Assembly: GCA_030697205.1 (NCBI GenBank)
Contig: JAUYQP010000032.1
Coordinates: 62,001-126,000 of the forward strand
Direction: 5' to 3'
Length of the DNA: 64,000 nucleotides
Source of the DNA: Mycobacteriales bacterium
GTDB taxonomy: Bacteria; Actinomycetota; Actinomycetes; Mycobacteriales; SCTD01
A model generated the notes under the pieces. That model was not told where the DNA came from. It searched no databases and was given only the letters and a program-made list of their open reading frames with translations. Position 1 is the stretch's first letter. Each line of letters opens with the position of its first letter. Positions 51,499 to 62,747 of the stretch are shown here, piece after piece. The translations under genes were made by a program, and so were the position numbers.

Positions 51499-52311
51499 AT
51501 GACGACAGCACTGGGAGTGACCGTGACGACAGCCGCCCGCACCATCGACCTGGTCAAGGTCTACGGGTCCGGCGACACCGAGGTGCGCGCGCTCGACGGC
51601 GTGACGCTCGAGTTCGCGAGCGGCGAGTTCACCGCGATCATGGGGCCGTCCGGGTCCGGCAAGTCGACCCTGATGCACGTCATGGCCGGGCTCGACGGTG
51701 CGACCAGCGGGCAGAGCTGGGTCGGCGACGTCGACCTGTCGGAGCTCTCGCCACCGCCGGTGCGTGGCTGGCGGACCTGGCTGCGGCGTCGTCGGCAGGA
51801 CAAGCGCGCCGACAAGGCGCTGACCGCGCTGCGCCGCGACCGGGTCGGCTTCGTCTTCCAGCAGTTCAACCTGCTGCCGACCCTGACCGCCGGGGAGAAC
51901 ATCACGCTGCCGCTGGACATCGCCGGACGCGACGTGGACCCGTCGTGGTTCGAGGAGGTGGTGCGGGCGGTCGGGCTGGGCGACCGGCTCGGGCACCGTC
52001 CGGCGGAGCTCTCGGGCGGGCAGCAGCAGCGCGTCGCCTGCGCTCGCGCGTTGGTGTCGCGCCCCGCGGTCGTCTTCGCCGACGAGCCCACCGGCAACCT
52101 CGACTCACGCGCCGGCGCGGAGGTGCTGGGGTTCCTGCGGAGCTCGGTCAAGGACCTCGGCCAGACCGTCGTGATGGTCACGCACGACCCGGTCGCTGCG
52201 TCCTACGCCGACCGGGTCGTCTTCCTCGCCGACGGCCGGCTCGTCGGTGAGCTGCGCGAGCCGACCGCGGAGCGGGTGCTCGACACCCTCAAGACCCTCG
52301 AGCAGGCCTGA
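51499..52311 (+). CDS. ABC transporter ATPase (MacB/LolD type)
   Basis: This 270-residue nucleotide-binding protein has Walker A in AIMGPSGSGKSTLMHVMAGL, the Q-loop FVFQQFNLLPTLTAGENITL, the signature LSGGQQQRVACARALV, Walker B VVFADEPTGNLDSRAG and the switch His in VMVTHDPVAASYA. An unusual basic insert, WRTWLRRRRQDKRADK, precedes the Q-loop. It is followed after 1 nt by its FtsX-like permease. The partner suggests lipoprotein or peptide export. Confidence 0.92.
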   Translation: MTTALGVTVTTAARTIDLVKVYGSGDTEVRALDGVTLEFASGEFTAIMGPSGSGKSTLMHVMAGLDGATSGQSWVGDVDLSELSPPPVRGWRTWLRRRRQDKRADKALTALRRDRVGFVFQQFNLLPTLTAGENITLPLDIAGRDVDPSWFEEVVRAVGLGDRLGHRPAELSGGQQQRVACARALVSRPAVVFADEPTGNLDSRAGAEVLGFLRSSVKDLGQTVVMVTHDPVAASYADRVVFLADGRLVGELREPTAERVLDTLKTLEQA

Positions 52312-52312
52312 G

Positions 52313-54826
52313 GTGCTGCGCGCGACGTTCCGGTCGCTGCTGGCCCGCAAGCTGCGCCTCCTGCTGTCCGCGACCGCGATCGTGCTCGGCGTCTCCTTCG
52401 TGAGTGGCTCGCTCGTGCTCACCGACACCCTGGGCCGGGTCTTCGACGAGCTGTTCGCGAGCGTCAACGCCAAGACCGCCGTGGAGGTCCGCGGCAAGGA
52501 GGCCTTCGACGCCGGCAACCAGGGCGAGGCCGCCCGGCAACCCGTGCCCGTGTCCGTGCTCGACACGATCCGGGCGGTCGACGGCGTCACCGCGGTGGTC
52601 GGCGACGTGTCCGGCTACGCCCAGGTCGTCGACGCCGACGGCGAGCCCTACAGCACCGGGGGCGCACCCACCTTCGGGCTCAACTACGACGCCGACCCGT
52701 TGACGTCGTCGTTCACCCTGCGCTCCGGTGAGGCCCCAGAGGGCCCGGGTGAGGTCGCGCTCGACGCCGCGACCTCCGAGGCCACCGGCTTCGAGGTCGG
52801 CGACACCGTCAGCGTCATCCTGGCCCAGGGCCGCAAGGAGCTCACGGTCAGCGGCGTCTTCGGCTTCGGGGAGAACGACAACCTCGCCGGGACGAGCATC
52901 GTCGCGCTCGACCAGGGGGTCGCGGAGCAGCTGCTCGGACGACCGGGTGAGTACGACGTGGTGCGCGCCGCGGCCGAGGACGGCGTGTCTCGGGAGGAGC
53001 TGCGCGACCGGGTCGCCGCGGTACTGCCCGCGGGCACCGAGGCCGTCACGGGTGAGCAGAGCGCCGACGAGACCGCAGGTGACATCAAGGACGCGCTCGG
53101 CTTCGTCAACACCTTCCTGCTCGTCTTCGCCGGCATCTCGCTGTTCGTCGGCGGCTTCCTCATCTTCAACACCTTCACGATGCTCGTCGCGCAGCGCCAG
53201 CGCGAGCTCGCGCTCCTGCGGGCGCTCGGTGCCAGCCGCGGCCAGGTGATCCGCAGCGTCCTCGTGGAGGCGCTCGTCGTCGGCTTCGTCGCGTCGGTCG
53301 TGGGCCTCGGCACCGGACTGCTCGTCGCTGTCGGCCTGCAGGGCCTCATCCGGGCCGTCGGCGGCTCGCTGCCCCAGGGCGACCTGGTCGTGCAGACCTC
53401 CACCGTCGTCGCCTGCTTCGTGGTCGGCATCGTCGTGACCGCCGTGGCGGCACTGCTCCCCGCGCGTCGGGCCTCTGCCGTGCCGCCGGTCGCCGCGATG
53501 CGCGACGCGGTAGCCCCGGAGCACTCGCTGCGGCGCGGGTCGACGATCGGCGCGGGGCTGCTCGTGCTGGGGGTCGTGGCCATCGGGGTGGGCCTGCAGG
53601 GCGAGCTCGCCGTGCTCGGGCTCGGTGCCGTGCTGGCCTTCCTGGGGGTCGCCGGCCTGTCGCCGCTGCTGTCCCGGCCCGCCGCACGGCTCCTCGGCGC
53701 CCCGCTAGCCCGCGGTGTGCCCGGTCGCCTGGGCCGGCTCAACGCGATGCGCAACCCGCGCCGGTCGGCCTCGACCGCGGCCGCGCTGATGATCGGCCTC
53801 GCGCTGGTCAGCGCCGTGTCCATCCTCGGTTCGTCGGCCAAGGCGACCGTCGAGAAGATCGTCCAGGGCGCCGTCGGGGCAGACCTGGTGGTCCAGCAGA
53901 AGGGCAGGTTCGACGGCTTCTCGGCCGCTGTGGCTGCGACCCTGAAGGACCTTGACGAGGTCGAGACGGCCGACGTCCTGCGCTTCGACCTCGTCCAGAT
54001 CGGCGAGCAGGTCACCTTCGTCACCGCGGTGTCGGACGCCGCGCTCGATCGGAGCCTGACGCTGGACGAGGTCGACGGCGACCTCAGCCTCGCGCCGGGC
54101 GTACTGCTGCTGTCGGAGTCCGAGTCGGAGGCCCGCGGGCTGTCGACGGGTGACACGGCGCCGGTGACCTTCGCCCGCGGTGCCGTGCGCGACTACCGGG
54201 TCGGAGGCGTCTACGCGGACAACCAGCTGGTCGGGCCCTACCTGCTCGACGCCACCGCCGGCGCGGACTTCGCCACCGACCTCGACGGCGTCGTGCTGGT
54301 CAACGCCGCGGACGGGGTGTCCGCCGCCGAGCTGCGCACCGCGGTGGACACCTCCCTCGAGGCGTTCCCGACGGTGGAGGCCGCCACCGGCGGCGAGTTC
54401 GCCGACGACGTTGCGGGCAACATCGACGTGGTCCTCACGATCATCAGCGTGCTGCTCCTGCTGTCGATCCTCATCGCGGTGCTCGGCATCGTGAACACCC
54501 TTGCGCTGTCGGTCCTGGAGCGGACCCGGGAGCTCGGCCTGCTGCGCGCCGTCGGCCTGGCCCGGCCGCAGATGCGCCGGATGGTCAGGGTCGAGGCGGT
54601 CGTCGTGTCGCTGTTCGGCACCGCGCTCGGACTCGTCGTGGGCACCGCCCTGGGGATCGCCGTGCAGCGCGCGCTCGCCGACGACGGCATCACCGAGCTG
54701 CAGGTGCCGGTCGGCCGCTTCGCGCTCTTCGCGCTCGCCGCCGCCGTCGCTGGGGTCGTCGCGGCGGTCCTCCCCGCACGTCGCGCCGCCCGGCTCGACG
54801 TGCTGCAGGCCATCGCCACGACGTGA
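52313..54826 (+). CDS. FtsX/MacB-like ABC transporter permease
   Basis: This 837-residue membrane protein has the double-FtsX layout. An N-terminal helix (LLLSATAIVLGVSFVSGSLV) is followed by an extracytoplasmic MacB-PCD region. A three-helix FtsX domain begins at about residue 265 (FLLVFAGISLFVGGFLIFNT), a second periplasmic region follows, and the last three helices (about 715-830) are near LLRAVGLARPQMRRMV. The GTG start lies directly after the ATPase stop, so both are translated together. The exported substrate is unknown. Confidence 0.9.
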   Translation: MLRATFRSLLARKLRLLLSATAIVLGVSFVSGSLVLTDTLGRVFDELFASVNAKTAVEVRGKEAFDAGNQGEAARQPVPVSVLDTIRAVDGVTAVVGDVSGYAQVVDADGEPYSTGGAPTFGLNYDADPLTSSFTLRSGEAPEGPGEVALDAATSEATGFEVGDTVSVILAQGRKELTVSGVFGFGENDNLAGTSIVALDQGVAEQLLGRPGEYDVVRAAAEDGVSREELRDRVAAVLPAGTEAVTGEQSADETAGDIKDALGFVNTFLLVFAGISLFVGGFLIFNTFTMLVAQRQRELALLRALGASRGQVIRSVLVEALVVGFVASVVGLGTGLLVAVGLQGLIRAVGGSLPQGDLVVQTSTVVACFVVGIVVTAVAALLPARRASAVPPVAAMRDAVAPEHSLRRGSTIGAGLLVLGVVAIGVGLQGELAVLGLGAVLAFLGVAGLSPLLSRPAARLLGAPLARGVPGRLGRLNAMRNPRRSASTAAALMIGLALVSAVSILGSSAKATVEKIVQGAVGADLVVQQKGRFDGFSAAVAATLKDLDEVETADVLRFDLVQIGEQVTFVTAVSDAALDRSLTLDEVDGDLSLAPGVLLLSESESEARGLSTGDTAPVTFARGAVRDYRVGGVYADNQLVGPYLLDATAGADFATDLDGVVLVNAADGVSAAELRTAVDTSLEAFPTVEAATGGEFADDVAGNIDVVLTIISVLLLLSILIAVLGIVNTLALSVLERTRELGLLRAVGLARPQMRRMVRVEAVVVSLFGTALGLVVGTALGIAVQRALADDGITELQVPVGRFALFALAAAVAGVVAAVLPARRAARLDVLQAIATT

Positions 54827-54876
54827 CACGTGCGGCACACTGGGGCCACGCACCACAGCCCCTCCCGGAGGACGAC

Positions 54877-55722
54877 ATGACGACCGACACCGCTGCCGCT
54901 CACGCCGACGAGCTGGTCACCGCCGCGCACCTGCCCGACGACGTCGCCTCGCTGGCCGTCGGCCCGCAGCTGACGATGCCGCTGCCGGTCACCTACGACA
55001 CCGTCGAGGAGGAGCGCTACCACCGCAAGGTCCGCCTCGCTGCGGCGTTCCGGATGTTCTCGAAGGCCGGGCTCGACGAGGGCGTCGCCGGTCACGTCAC
55101 GGCGCGCGACCCCGAGCACACCGACTCCTACTGGGTGAACCCCTTCGGGATGCACTTCTCGATGATCAAGCAGTCCGACCTGGTGCGCGTCGACCACGCC
55201 GGCAACGTCGTCGAGGGCACCCGCGCGGTCAACGGCGCGGCCGTCGCCATCCACTGCGCGGTCCACGCCGCCCGCCCCGACGTCATCGCCGCGGCCCACG
55301 CCCACGGCCCCTACGGCAAGACGCTGTCGTCGCTGCCGATGACCGTCGAGCCCATCACCCAGGACGCCTGCGCCTTCTACGACGACATCGGCATCCACGA
55401 GGACTACACCGGCGTCGTGCTCGACCCCGAGGAGGGCAAGAAGATCGGCGCCTCCCTCGGTGCCCACAAGGCGGTCATCCTGCGCAACCACGGGATGCTC
55501 ACGGTCGGCGAGACCGTCGACAGCGCCGCCTGGTGGTTCCTCACCCTCGAGCGCACCGCCCAGGCCCAGCTCATGGCCTACGCCGCCGGCACGCCCCGCC
55601 AGATCCCGCACGACGCCGCGGAGCAGACCCGCGGGCAGGTCGGCTTCGAGTTCGCCGGCTGGTTCCAGTTCCAGCCGATCTGGGAGCGCATCTCCAAGGA
55701 CAACCCCGACATCTACGACTGA
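54877..55722 (+). CDS. Class II aldolase/adducin family protein
   Basis: This 281-residue zinc-dependent enzyme has the class II aldolase fold. The metal-binding HxH is in VIAAAHAHGPYGKTL and the second His in AVILRNHGMLTVGETV. DEGVAGHVTARDPEHTDSYW and VNPFGMHFSMIKQSDLVRVD are the N-terminal family blocks. Fuculose-phosphate aldolase-like and decarboxylating relatives exist, so the reaction is open. GGAGG precedes the ATG. Confidence 0.87.
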   Translation: MTTDTAAAHADELVTAAHLPDDVASLAVGPQLTMPLPVTYDTVEEERYHRKVRLAAAFRMFSKAGLDEGVAGHVTARDPEHTDSYWVNPFGMHFSMIKQSDLVRVDHAGNVVEGTRAVNGAAVAIHCAVHAARPDVIAAAHAHGPYGKTLSSLPMTVEPITQDACAFYDDIGIHEDYTGVVLDPEEGKKIGASLGAHKAVILRNHGMLTVGETVDSAAWWFLTLERTAQAQLMAYAAGTPRQIPHDAAEQTRGQVGFEFAGWFQFQPIWERISKDNPDIYD

Positions 55723-55724
55723 TT

Positions 55725-55787
55725 CCCTCCGCAACGTCATAGCGGCTCAGGAGCTGCCAGGCTTGTGCAGTTATGACGCAACGAGGG
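55725..55787. repeat. Intergenic inverted repeat, family B copy 2
   Basis: GTCATA and TATGAC, with outer CCCTC/GAGGG, enclose CTCAGGAGCTGCC. Between the GTCAT and the final GACGCAA the distance is exactly that of the copy at 43668, with CTCAGGAG, TGCC and GTTATGACGCAA conserved. It lies between convergent genes, and the right arm overlaps the last codons of the HAD gene. Confidence 0.7.
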
Positions 55788-56456
55788 TGTGGAGGGCGTC
55801 GAGGGTGACGGCTGCCAACGAGGGGACCACCAGGCGGCGCGGGGCGGGGGCGAAGGACACACCGGGCACCGACGGTACGGCGACGACGGCGCAGCCGGCT
55901 GCCTCGCCGGCCGCCACCCCGGCGGGCGAGTCCTCCATGACGACGCAGTCGCGCGGGTCGACCCCCAGCCGCGCCGCGGCCGTCAGGTAGGGCTCCGGGT
56001 GCGGCTTGCCCTGCTCGACCTCGTCGCCCGCGACGGTCACGTCGAAGGGACCGATCCCGTGGGCCAGCACGGCGTCGACGAGCACCCGGTAGGACGACGA
56101 GACGAGCGCGAGCGGGACGCCCGCGTCGCGCAGTGACGCGAGCAGACCGGCCACCCCCGGCAGCAGCGGCAGGTCGACCTCGAACAGCTCCACCATGCGG
56201 GCGAGCAGCCAGGCCGACGTCTCGGCGACGGTGTCGGGGCCGTCGTCAGCGTCGTACCAGCGCAGGATCGTCGGGACCGCGACCTCGAGGCGGGTCCCGA
56301 CGATCGCGGCCTTGAGCTCGTCGGTGAACTCCCCGCCGAGGCGCGCGGCGAGCTCGACCTCCGCGACCGTCCAGAGCGGCTCGCTGTCGACGAGCAGGCC
56401 GTCCATGTCCCACAGGACCGCAGCCGGTCCGGTCACCCGGGCAGTCACGGCGAGGG

Positions 56457-56460
<4 letters not shown>
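55771..56460 (-). CDS. HAD-superfamily phosphatase (beta-phosphoglucomutase-like)
   Basis: This 229-residue protein has the HAD motifs [17 protein letters not shown] (catalytic Asp pair), [12 protein letters not shown], the Lys in [12 protein letters not shown] and [18 protein letters not shown]. The cap domain is of the small helical type. The substrate is probably a sugar phosphate or nucleotide. Its GTG start overlaps the metH stop (GTGA), an arrangement I recall from other actinobacteria. This marks the 3' part of metH as native to this chromosome. Confidence 0.9.
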
Positions 56461-59120
<2,660 letters not shown>

Positions 59121-59244
59121 CGATTCCGCTCTCTTGTCCCCTCTCGTCCTTCGCCCCTTGTGGGGTTGAGAGCGGCGGCTCGCTCTTGCGATCCGCATGG
59201 CCGGACATGTCCGGCTCGCTCTCGACGGTGGCCCCGCGGCGCGG

Positions 59245-59363
59245 GGTCGGATGAGGGGTCTCTCAAAACTATCCAGGTGTTCGACGGCGGTCGGCGGATG
59301 GGTCGGTGCAACCCCTCATCCGACCTGCTGCCGCAGGCCACCTTCTCCCGCAAGGGGAGAAGG
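59245..59363. repeat. REP-type palindromes in the gap between the two metH genes
   Basis: A perfect 15-bp inverted repeat, GGTCGGATGAGGGGT (59245-59259) with its complement at 59311-59325, is followed by the hairpin CTTCTCCC-GCAAG-GGGAGAAG (59342-59362). Such ATGAGGGG/CTTCTCCCGCAAGGGGAGAAGG units are common dispersed repeats in Caulobacterales and Rhizobiales. A related stretch lies at about 59139-59172. They do not occur in the rest of this window. Confidence 0.7.
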
Positions 59364-59374
59364 ACGCGAAACTC

Positions 59375-60439
59375 TTACGCCAGTTCGAAGGGCTCCAGCC
59401 CGGCCAGCCGCATGGCCTTGGGGCGTTCCGGAATCTGCCGGGGCTTAACACCCTTCACCGCCTCGGCGACGTGGCGAATGTGGTCGGGCGTGGTGCCGCA
59501 GCAGCCGCCCAGGATGTTGACCAGGCCGCGCGACGCCCACTCGTGCAGCTCGTGCGCCGTCTGGTGGGCCTCCTCGTCGTACTCGCCAAAGGCGTTGGGC
59601 AGGCCGGCGTTGGGATAGGCGCTCACCAGGGTGTCGGCGACGCGGCTGAGCTCGGCGATGTGCGGCCGCATCAGGTCGGCGCCCAGCGCGCAGTTCAGGC
59701 CGATGGCGAAGGGCTTGGCGTGCTTCACCGAGTTCCAGAAAGCCTCCACCGTCTGGCCCGATAGCGTGCGGCCCGACCGGTCGGTGATGGTTCCGGAGAT
59801 CCAGATCGGCAGGGGCTCGTAGCCCTCATCCTCCATGTCCAGGATCACCTTGATGGCGGCCTTGCAGTTGAGCGTGTCGGTGATGGTCTCGATCAGGAAC
59901 ATGTCCACCCCGCCGTCGTGCAGGGCGATCATCTGTTCGCGGTAGGCGACGTAGACCTCGTCGAAGGTCACCAGCCGCGCGCCCGGATCGTTTACGTCCG
60001 AGGACATCGACAGCATCTTGTTCAGCGGCCCCACCGAGCCGGCCACGAAGCGCGGCTTGTGCGGCTCCCTGGCGGTCCAGGCGTCGGCCCGCTCGCGGGC
60101 GATCCGCGCGCCCTCGAAGTTGATGTCGCGGACCGCGCTCTCCAGCTCGTAGTCGGCCTGGGCGATCGTGGTCGCCGAGAAGGTGTTGGTCTCGCTGATG
60201 TCGGCGCCGGCGGCGTAGTACTGATCGTGCAGGTCGCCGACGATATCGGGCCGCGTCAGGCACAGGATGTCGTTGTTGCCCTTCAGCTGGCCGGGATGGT
60301 CCTGGAACCGCTCGCCCCGATAGTCGGCCTCATCCAGCTTGCGCTTCTGGAACATCACCCCCCAGGAGCCGTCCAGAATCAACACGCGCTCACGCGAAAT
60401 TTGTTTCAGCTTTTCAATACGTTCTGAGCGCAGGCTCAT
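59375..60439 (-). CDS. metH: Methionine synthase, homocysteine-binding domain (separate subunit)
   Basis: This 354-residue protein is domain 1 of methionine synthase made as its own chain, as in Caulobacter and relatives. The zinc-binding Cys residues are in [15 protein letters not shown] and [38 protein letters not shown] and [15 protein letters not shown] are N-terminal family blocks. It binds homocysteine through zinc and accepts the methyl group from the B12 subunit. ATG 60439 overlaps the metF stop (ATGA); the frame is open further upstream but homology starts here. Confidence 0.92.
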   Translation of the reverse strand: MSLRSERIEKLKQISRERVLILDGSWGVMFQKRKLDEADYRGERFQDHPGQLKGNNDILCLTRPDIVGDLHDQYYAAGADISETNTFSATTIAQADYELESAVRDINFEGARIARERADAWTAREPHKPRFVAGSVGPLNKMLSMSSDVNDPGARLVTFDEVYVAYREQMIALHDGGVDMFLIETITDTLNCKAAIKVILDMEDEGYEPLPIWISGTITDRSGRTLSGQTVEAFWNSVKHAKPFAIGLNCALGADLMRPHIAELSRVADTLVSAYPNAGLPNAFGEYDEEAHQTAHELHEWASRGLVNILGGCCGTTPDHIRHVAEAVKGVKPRQIPERPKAMRLAGLEPFELA

Positions 60440-61359
60440 GCGGCTTTCTCCGTCGGCTCTTCCCGCACGCCCAGCACCCGGCAGATGGCGTAAACGAGGT
60501 CGGCCCTGTTCAGGGTATAGAAATGCAGGTCTGAGAACCCCTCCTCCACCAGCCGCGCGCACATCTCGGCGGCGACGGAGCAGGCGAGCAGCTTGCGGGT
60601 CTCGACGTCGTCGTCGAGCCCCTCGAACAGATTGCCCAGCCAGCCCGGCAAGGTGACGCCGATGCGCTGGGACATGTTCTTCAGCCCCTCATAGCCGCTC
60701 ACCGGCATGACGCCCGGCAGGATCGGGATGGTGACGCCAGCCTTGCGGATCTTCTCGACGAACCGCAGGTAGCCGTCGATGTCGAAGAAGAAGTTGCTGA
60801 TCGCCCGGGTGGCCCCGGCGTCGATCTTGGCTTTCAGCACGTCGATGTCATGGTCCACCGACGGGCTTTCCGGGTGGATCTGCGGATAGACCCCGACGCT
60901 GACGTCGAAGTCGCCGATCGCACGGATGCCGGCGGTCAGCTCCGTGGCGTTCTGATAGCCATCGGCGCGGGGCGTATAGGCTCCGCCCAGCGATCCCGGC
61001 GGGTCGCCGCGCAGGGCCACGATGTGCCGGATCCCCGCGTCCCAATAGTCCTGGATCACCTCGTCCACCTCGGCGCGGGAGGCTTCCACGCAGGTCAGGT
61101 GGGCGGCGGGGCGCAGGGTGGTCTCGTGCAGCATCCGGACCACCGTGCGGTGGGTGCGGTCCCGGGTCGAACCGCCGGCGCCATAGGTCACCGACACGAA
61201 GGATGGGTTCAGGGGCTCGAGCCGCCGGATGGCCTCCCACAGGCTCTCCTCGCTCTTGGGCCCCTTGGGCGGCGAAAATTCGAAGGAGACGGAGGGGCGC
61301 TTGGCCAGGCCGGCGCCGGCGCGCGCCACCGGTCCCAGCGCGGTTTCCAGCGGACTCAT
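60436..61359 (-). CDS. metF: Methylenetetrahydrofolate reductase
   Basis: This 307-residue FAD enzyme supplies 5-methyltetrahydrofolate to methionine synthase. The catalytic Glu lies in SVSFEFSPPKGPKSEESLW. FVSVTYGAGGSTRDRTHRTV, IVALRGDPPGS and ILPGVMPVSGYEGLKNMSQR are family blocks. AAGGAG precedes the ATG, which overlaps the stop of the regulator gene (ATGA). The order regulator-metF-metH is that of an alphaproteobacterial methionine operon. Confidence 0.95.
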   Translation of the reverse strand: MSPLETALGPVARAGAGLAKRPSVSFEFSPPKGPKSEESLWEAIRRLEPLNPSFVSVTYGAGGSTRDRTHRTVVRMLHETTLRPAAHLTCVEASRAEVDEVIQDYWDAGIRHIVALRGDPPGSLGGAYTPRADGYQNATELTAGIRAIGDFDVSVGVYPQIHPESPSVDHDIDVLKAKIDAGATRAISNFFFDIDGYLRFVEKIRKAGVTIPILPGVMPVSGYEGLKNMSQRIGVTLPGWLGNLFEGLDDDVETRKLLACSVAAEMCARLVEEGFSDLHFYTLNRADLVYAICRVLGVREEPTEKAA

Positions 61360-62327
61360 GCGGCGCTCCTTACAGCTTTTCGGACGCGCTCGGCGGTCCA
61401 GATCTTGACGGTCAGACCCTCGCCCCGGGCGGGCGGCAGGGCGGCGGCGCGGACCTTGGTCAGGCCCGCCTCGTTCAGCCACCGCTCCATCTCGGCCTCG
61501 GCGAAACCGAGGCGGCGGTGCTGGTGCTGCTCGCGCAGGAACTCCAGGCTGTGGGGCGCAAAGTCGACAATGATCAGTCGGCCGTCCTCGGCCACCAGTC
61601 GCGCGGCTTCGCGCACGGCGGCGGCGGGATCGCCCAGATAGTGCAGCACCTGGTGGACCACCACCAGATCGGCGCTCTGGCCCGGCAGGCGGGTGCCGAA
61701 GATGTCCCCGTGGCGCAGCTCGCAGCGCTCCAGTCCGGCGTCGGCGACATGCCGGCGCGCGATGTTCAGCATCTGCTGCGACAGATCCAGCCCAACGGCG
61801 GCTTGGGCATGCGGCCCCAGCAGGGTCAGCATGCGGCCGGTGCCGGAACCCAGGTCCACCAGACGCTTGAAGGGTCCGGGGCCGGCGGCCTCCAGAACCG
61901 CGGCCTCGACGTCGGTCTCCGACACGTAGAGCGAGCGGATCTCGTCCCAGCGCGCGGCGTTGCGGGCGAAGTATTCCCCGGCCTCCGTGGAGCGTTCGGC
62001 GCGCACGGCCTGCAGCCGCTCGGCGTCGCGGGCCAGGATGGGGTCTGCGAGGTCCACCACCGCCAAGGTCTCGTCGGCCAGCCGACGCGCCAGGCCGCCG
62101 GCCACCAGGCGGTAGAAGACCCAGGCCCCGTCCGGGAACCGCTCCACCAGACCGGCCTCGGCCAGCAGCTTCAGGTGCCGCGAGACACGGGGCTGGCTCT
62201 GGTCCAGAACCTTGCACAGCTCCAGGACCGCCAGTTCCTCGTGGGACAGCAGGGCGAGGATGCGCAGGCGGGTCGGTTCGCCCGCCGCGCGCAACACTTC
62301 CACAGCCTGGATCGCTGAAAGACTCAT
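61356..62327 (-). CDS. ArsR-type regulator fused to a SAM-binding methyltransferase domain (SahR-like)
   Basis: This protein of about 323 residues has an ArsR winged helix (PTRLRILALLSHEELAVLEL, LDQSQPRVSRHLKLLAEAGL) in its first 95 residues. A class I methyltransferase fold follows, with motif I in LVDLGSGTGRMLTLLGP and VVVHQVLHYLGDPAAAVREA. It heads an operon of methionine-cycle genes. This matches what I recall of SahR in Proteobacteria, an ArsR-family repressor sensing S-adenosylhomocysteine. Start ATG 62327, or GTG 62333 inside the palindrome. No arsenic or metal ligand Cys pair is visible in the helix-turn-helix. Confidence 0.8.
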   Translation of the reverse strand: MSLSAIQAVEVLRAAGEPTRLRILALLSHEELAVLELCKVLDQSQPRVSRHLKLLAEAGLVERFPDGAWVFYRLVAGGLARRLADETLAVVDLADPILARDAERLQAVRAERSTEAGEYFARNAARWDEIRSLYVSETDVEAAVLEAAGPGPFKRLVDLGSGTGRMLTLLGPHAQAAVGLDLSQQMLNIARRHVADAGLERCELRHGDIFGTRLPGQSADLVVVHQVLHYLGDPAAAVREAARLVAEDGRLIIVDFAPHSLEFLREQHQHRRLGFAEAEMERWLNEAGLTKVRAAALPPARGEGLTVKIWTAERVRKAVRSAA

Positions 62328-62332
62328 TGGCA

Positions 62333-62350
62333 CATAAAGATATCTTTATG
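62333..62350. promoter_or_regulatory. 18-bp perfect palindrome, probable SahR operator
   Basis: CATAAAGATATCTTTATG is a perfect palindrome directly before (or over) the start codon of the ArsR-methyltransferase gene. A further half-site, TCTTTATG, follows at about 62351-62358. It is the most AT-rich spot of the window and resembles the SahR motif as I remember it. Binding here would block the whole regulator-metF-metH operon. Confidence 0.75.
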
Positions 62351-62358
62351 TCTTTATG

Positions 62359-62736
62359 TCAAGCCTCGGGAGGGGCGACCGCCGGCTCCCAGAGTTCGAT
62401 CTTCAGACCAGCCGGATCCATCAGCCAGGCGAAGCGCCCGTTGGGATCGGAGTCGTCGCGACCGGTGGGTTCAACCCCTTCGGCGGCGGCGCGGGCCAGC
62501 ACCCCGTCCATATCATCGACGATGAAATTGATCATGAACGGCGAGGCCGAGGGCTCGAAATATGTGGTGTCGGCCTTGAACGGCGACCAGAGGGTGTAGC
62601 CCTTGTCCCCGTGCGGCCACATGGCGCCCGGCCACGGGCCGCCGCCGAATCCCAGCACCCGATGGTACCAGGCGGCCACGGCGGCGGGGTCTGAGGTTTT
62701 GAAGAAAACCCCACCGATTCCAAGGACTTTGGCCAT
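62359..62736 (-). CDS. VOC (glyoxalase-like) family protein
   Basis: This 125-residue single-domain protein has paired beta-alpha-beta-beta-beta units. GGVFFKTSDPAAVAAWYHRV and LGFGGGPWPGAMWPHGDKGY form the first unit. MINFIVDDMDGVLARAAAEG and WLMDPAGLKIELWEP form the second, where Glu of KIELWEP is a usual metal ligand. AGGAGG precedes the ATG. Probably co-transcribed with the dehydrogenase upstream. The reaction is unknown. Confidence 0.82.
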   Translation of the reverse strand: MAKVLGIGGVFFKTSDPAAVAAWYHRVLGFGGGPWPGAMWPHGDKGYTLWSPFKADTTYFEPSASPFMINFIVDDMDGVLARAAAEGVEPTGRDDSDPNGRFAWLMDPAGLKIELWEPAVAPPEA

Positions 62737-62747
62737 GATCCTGCCTC

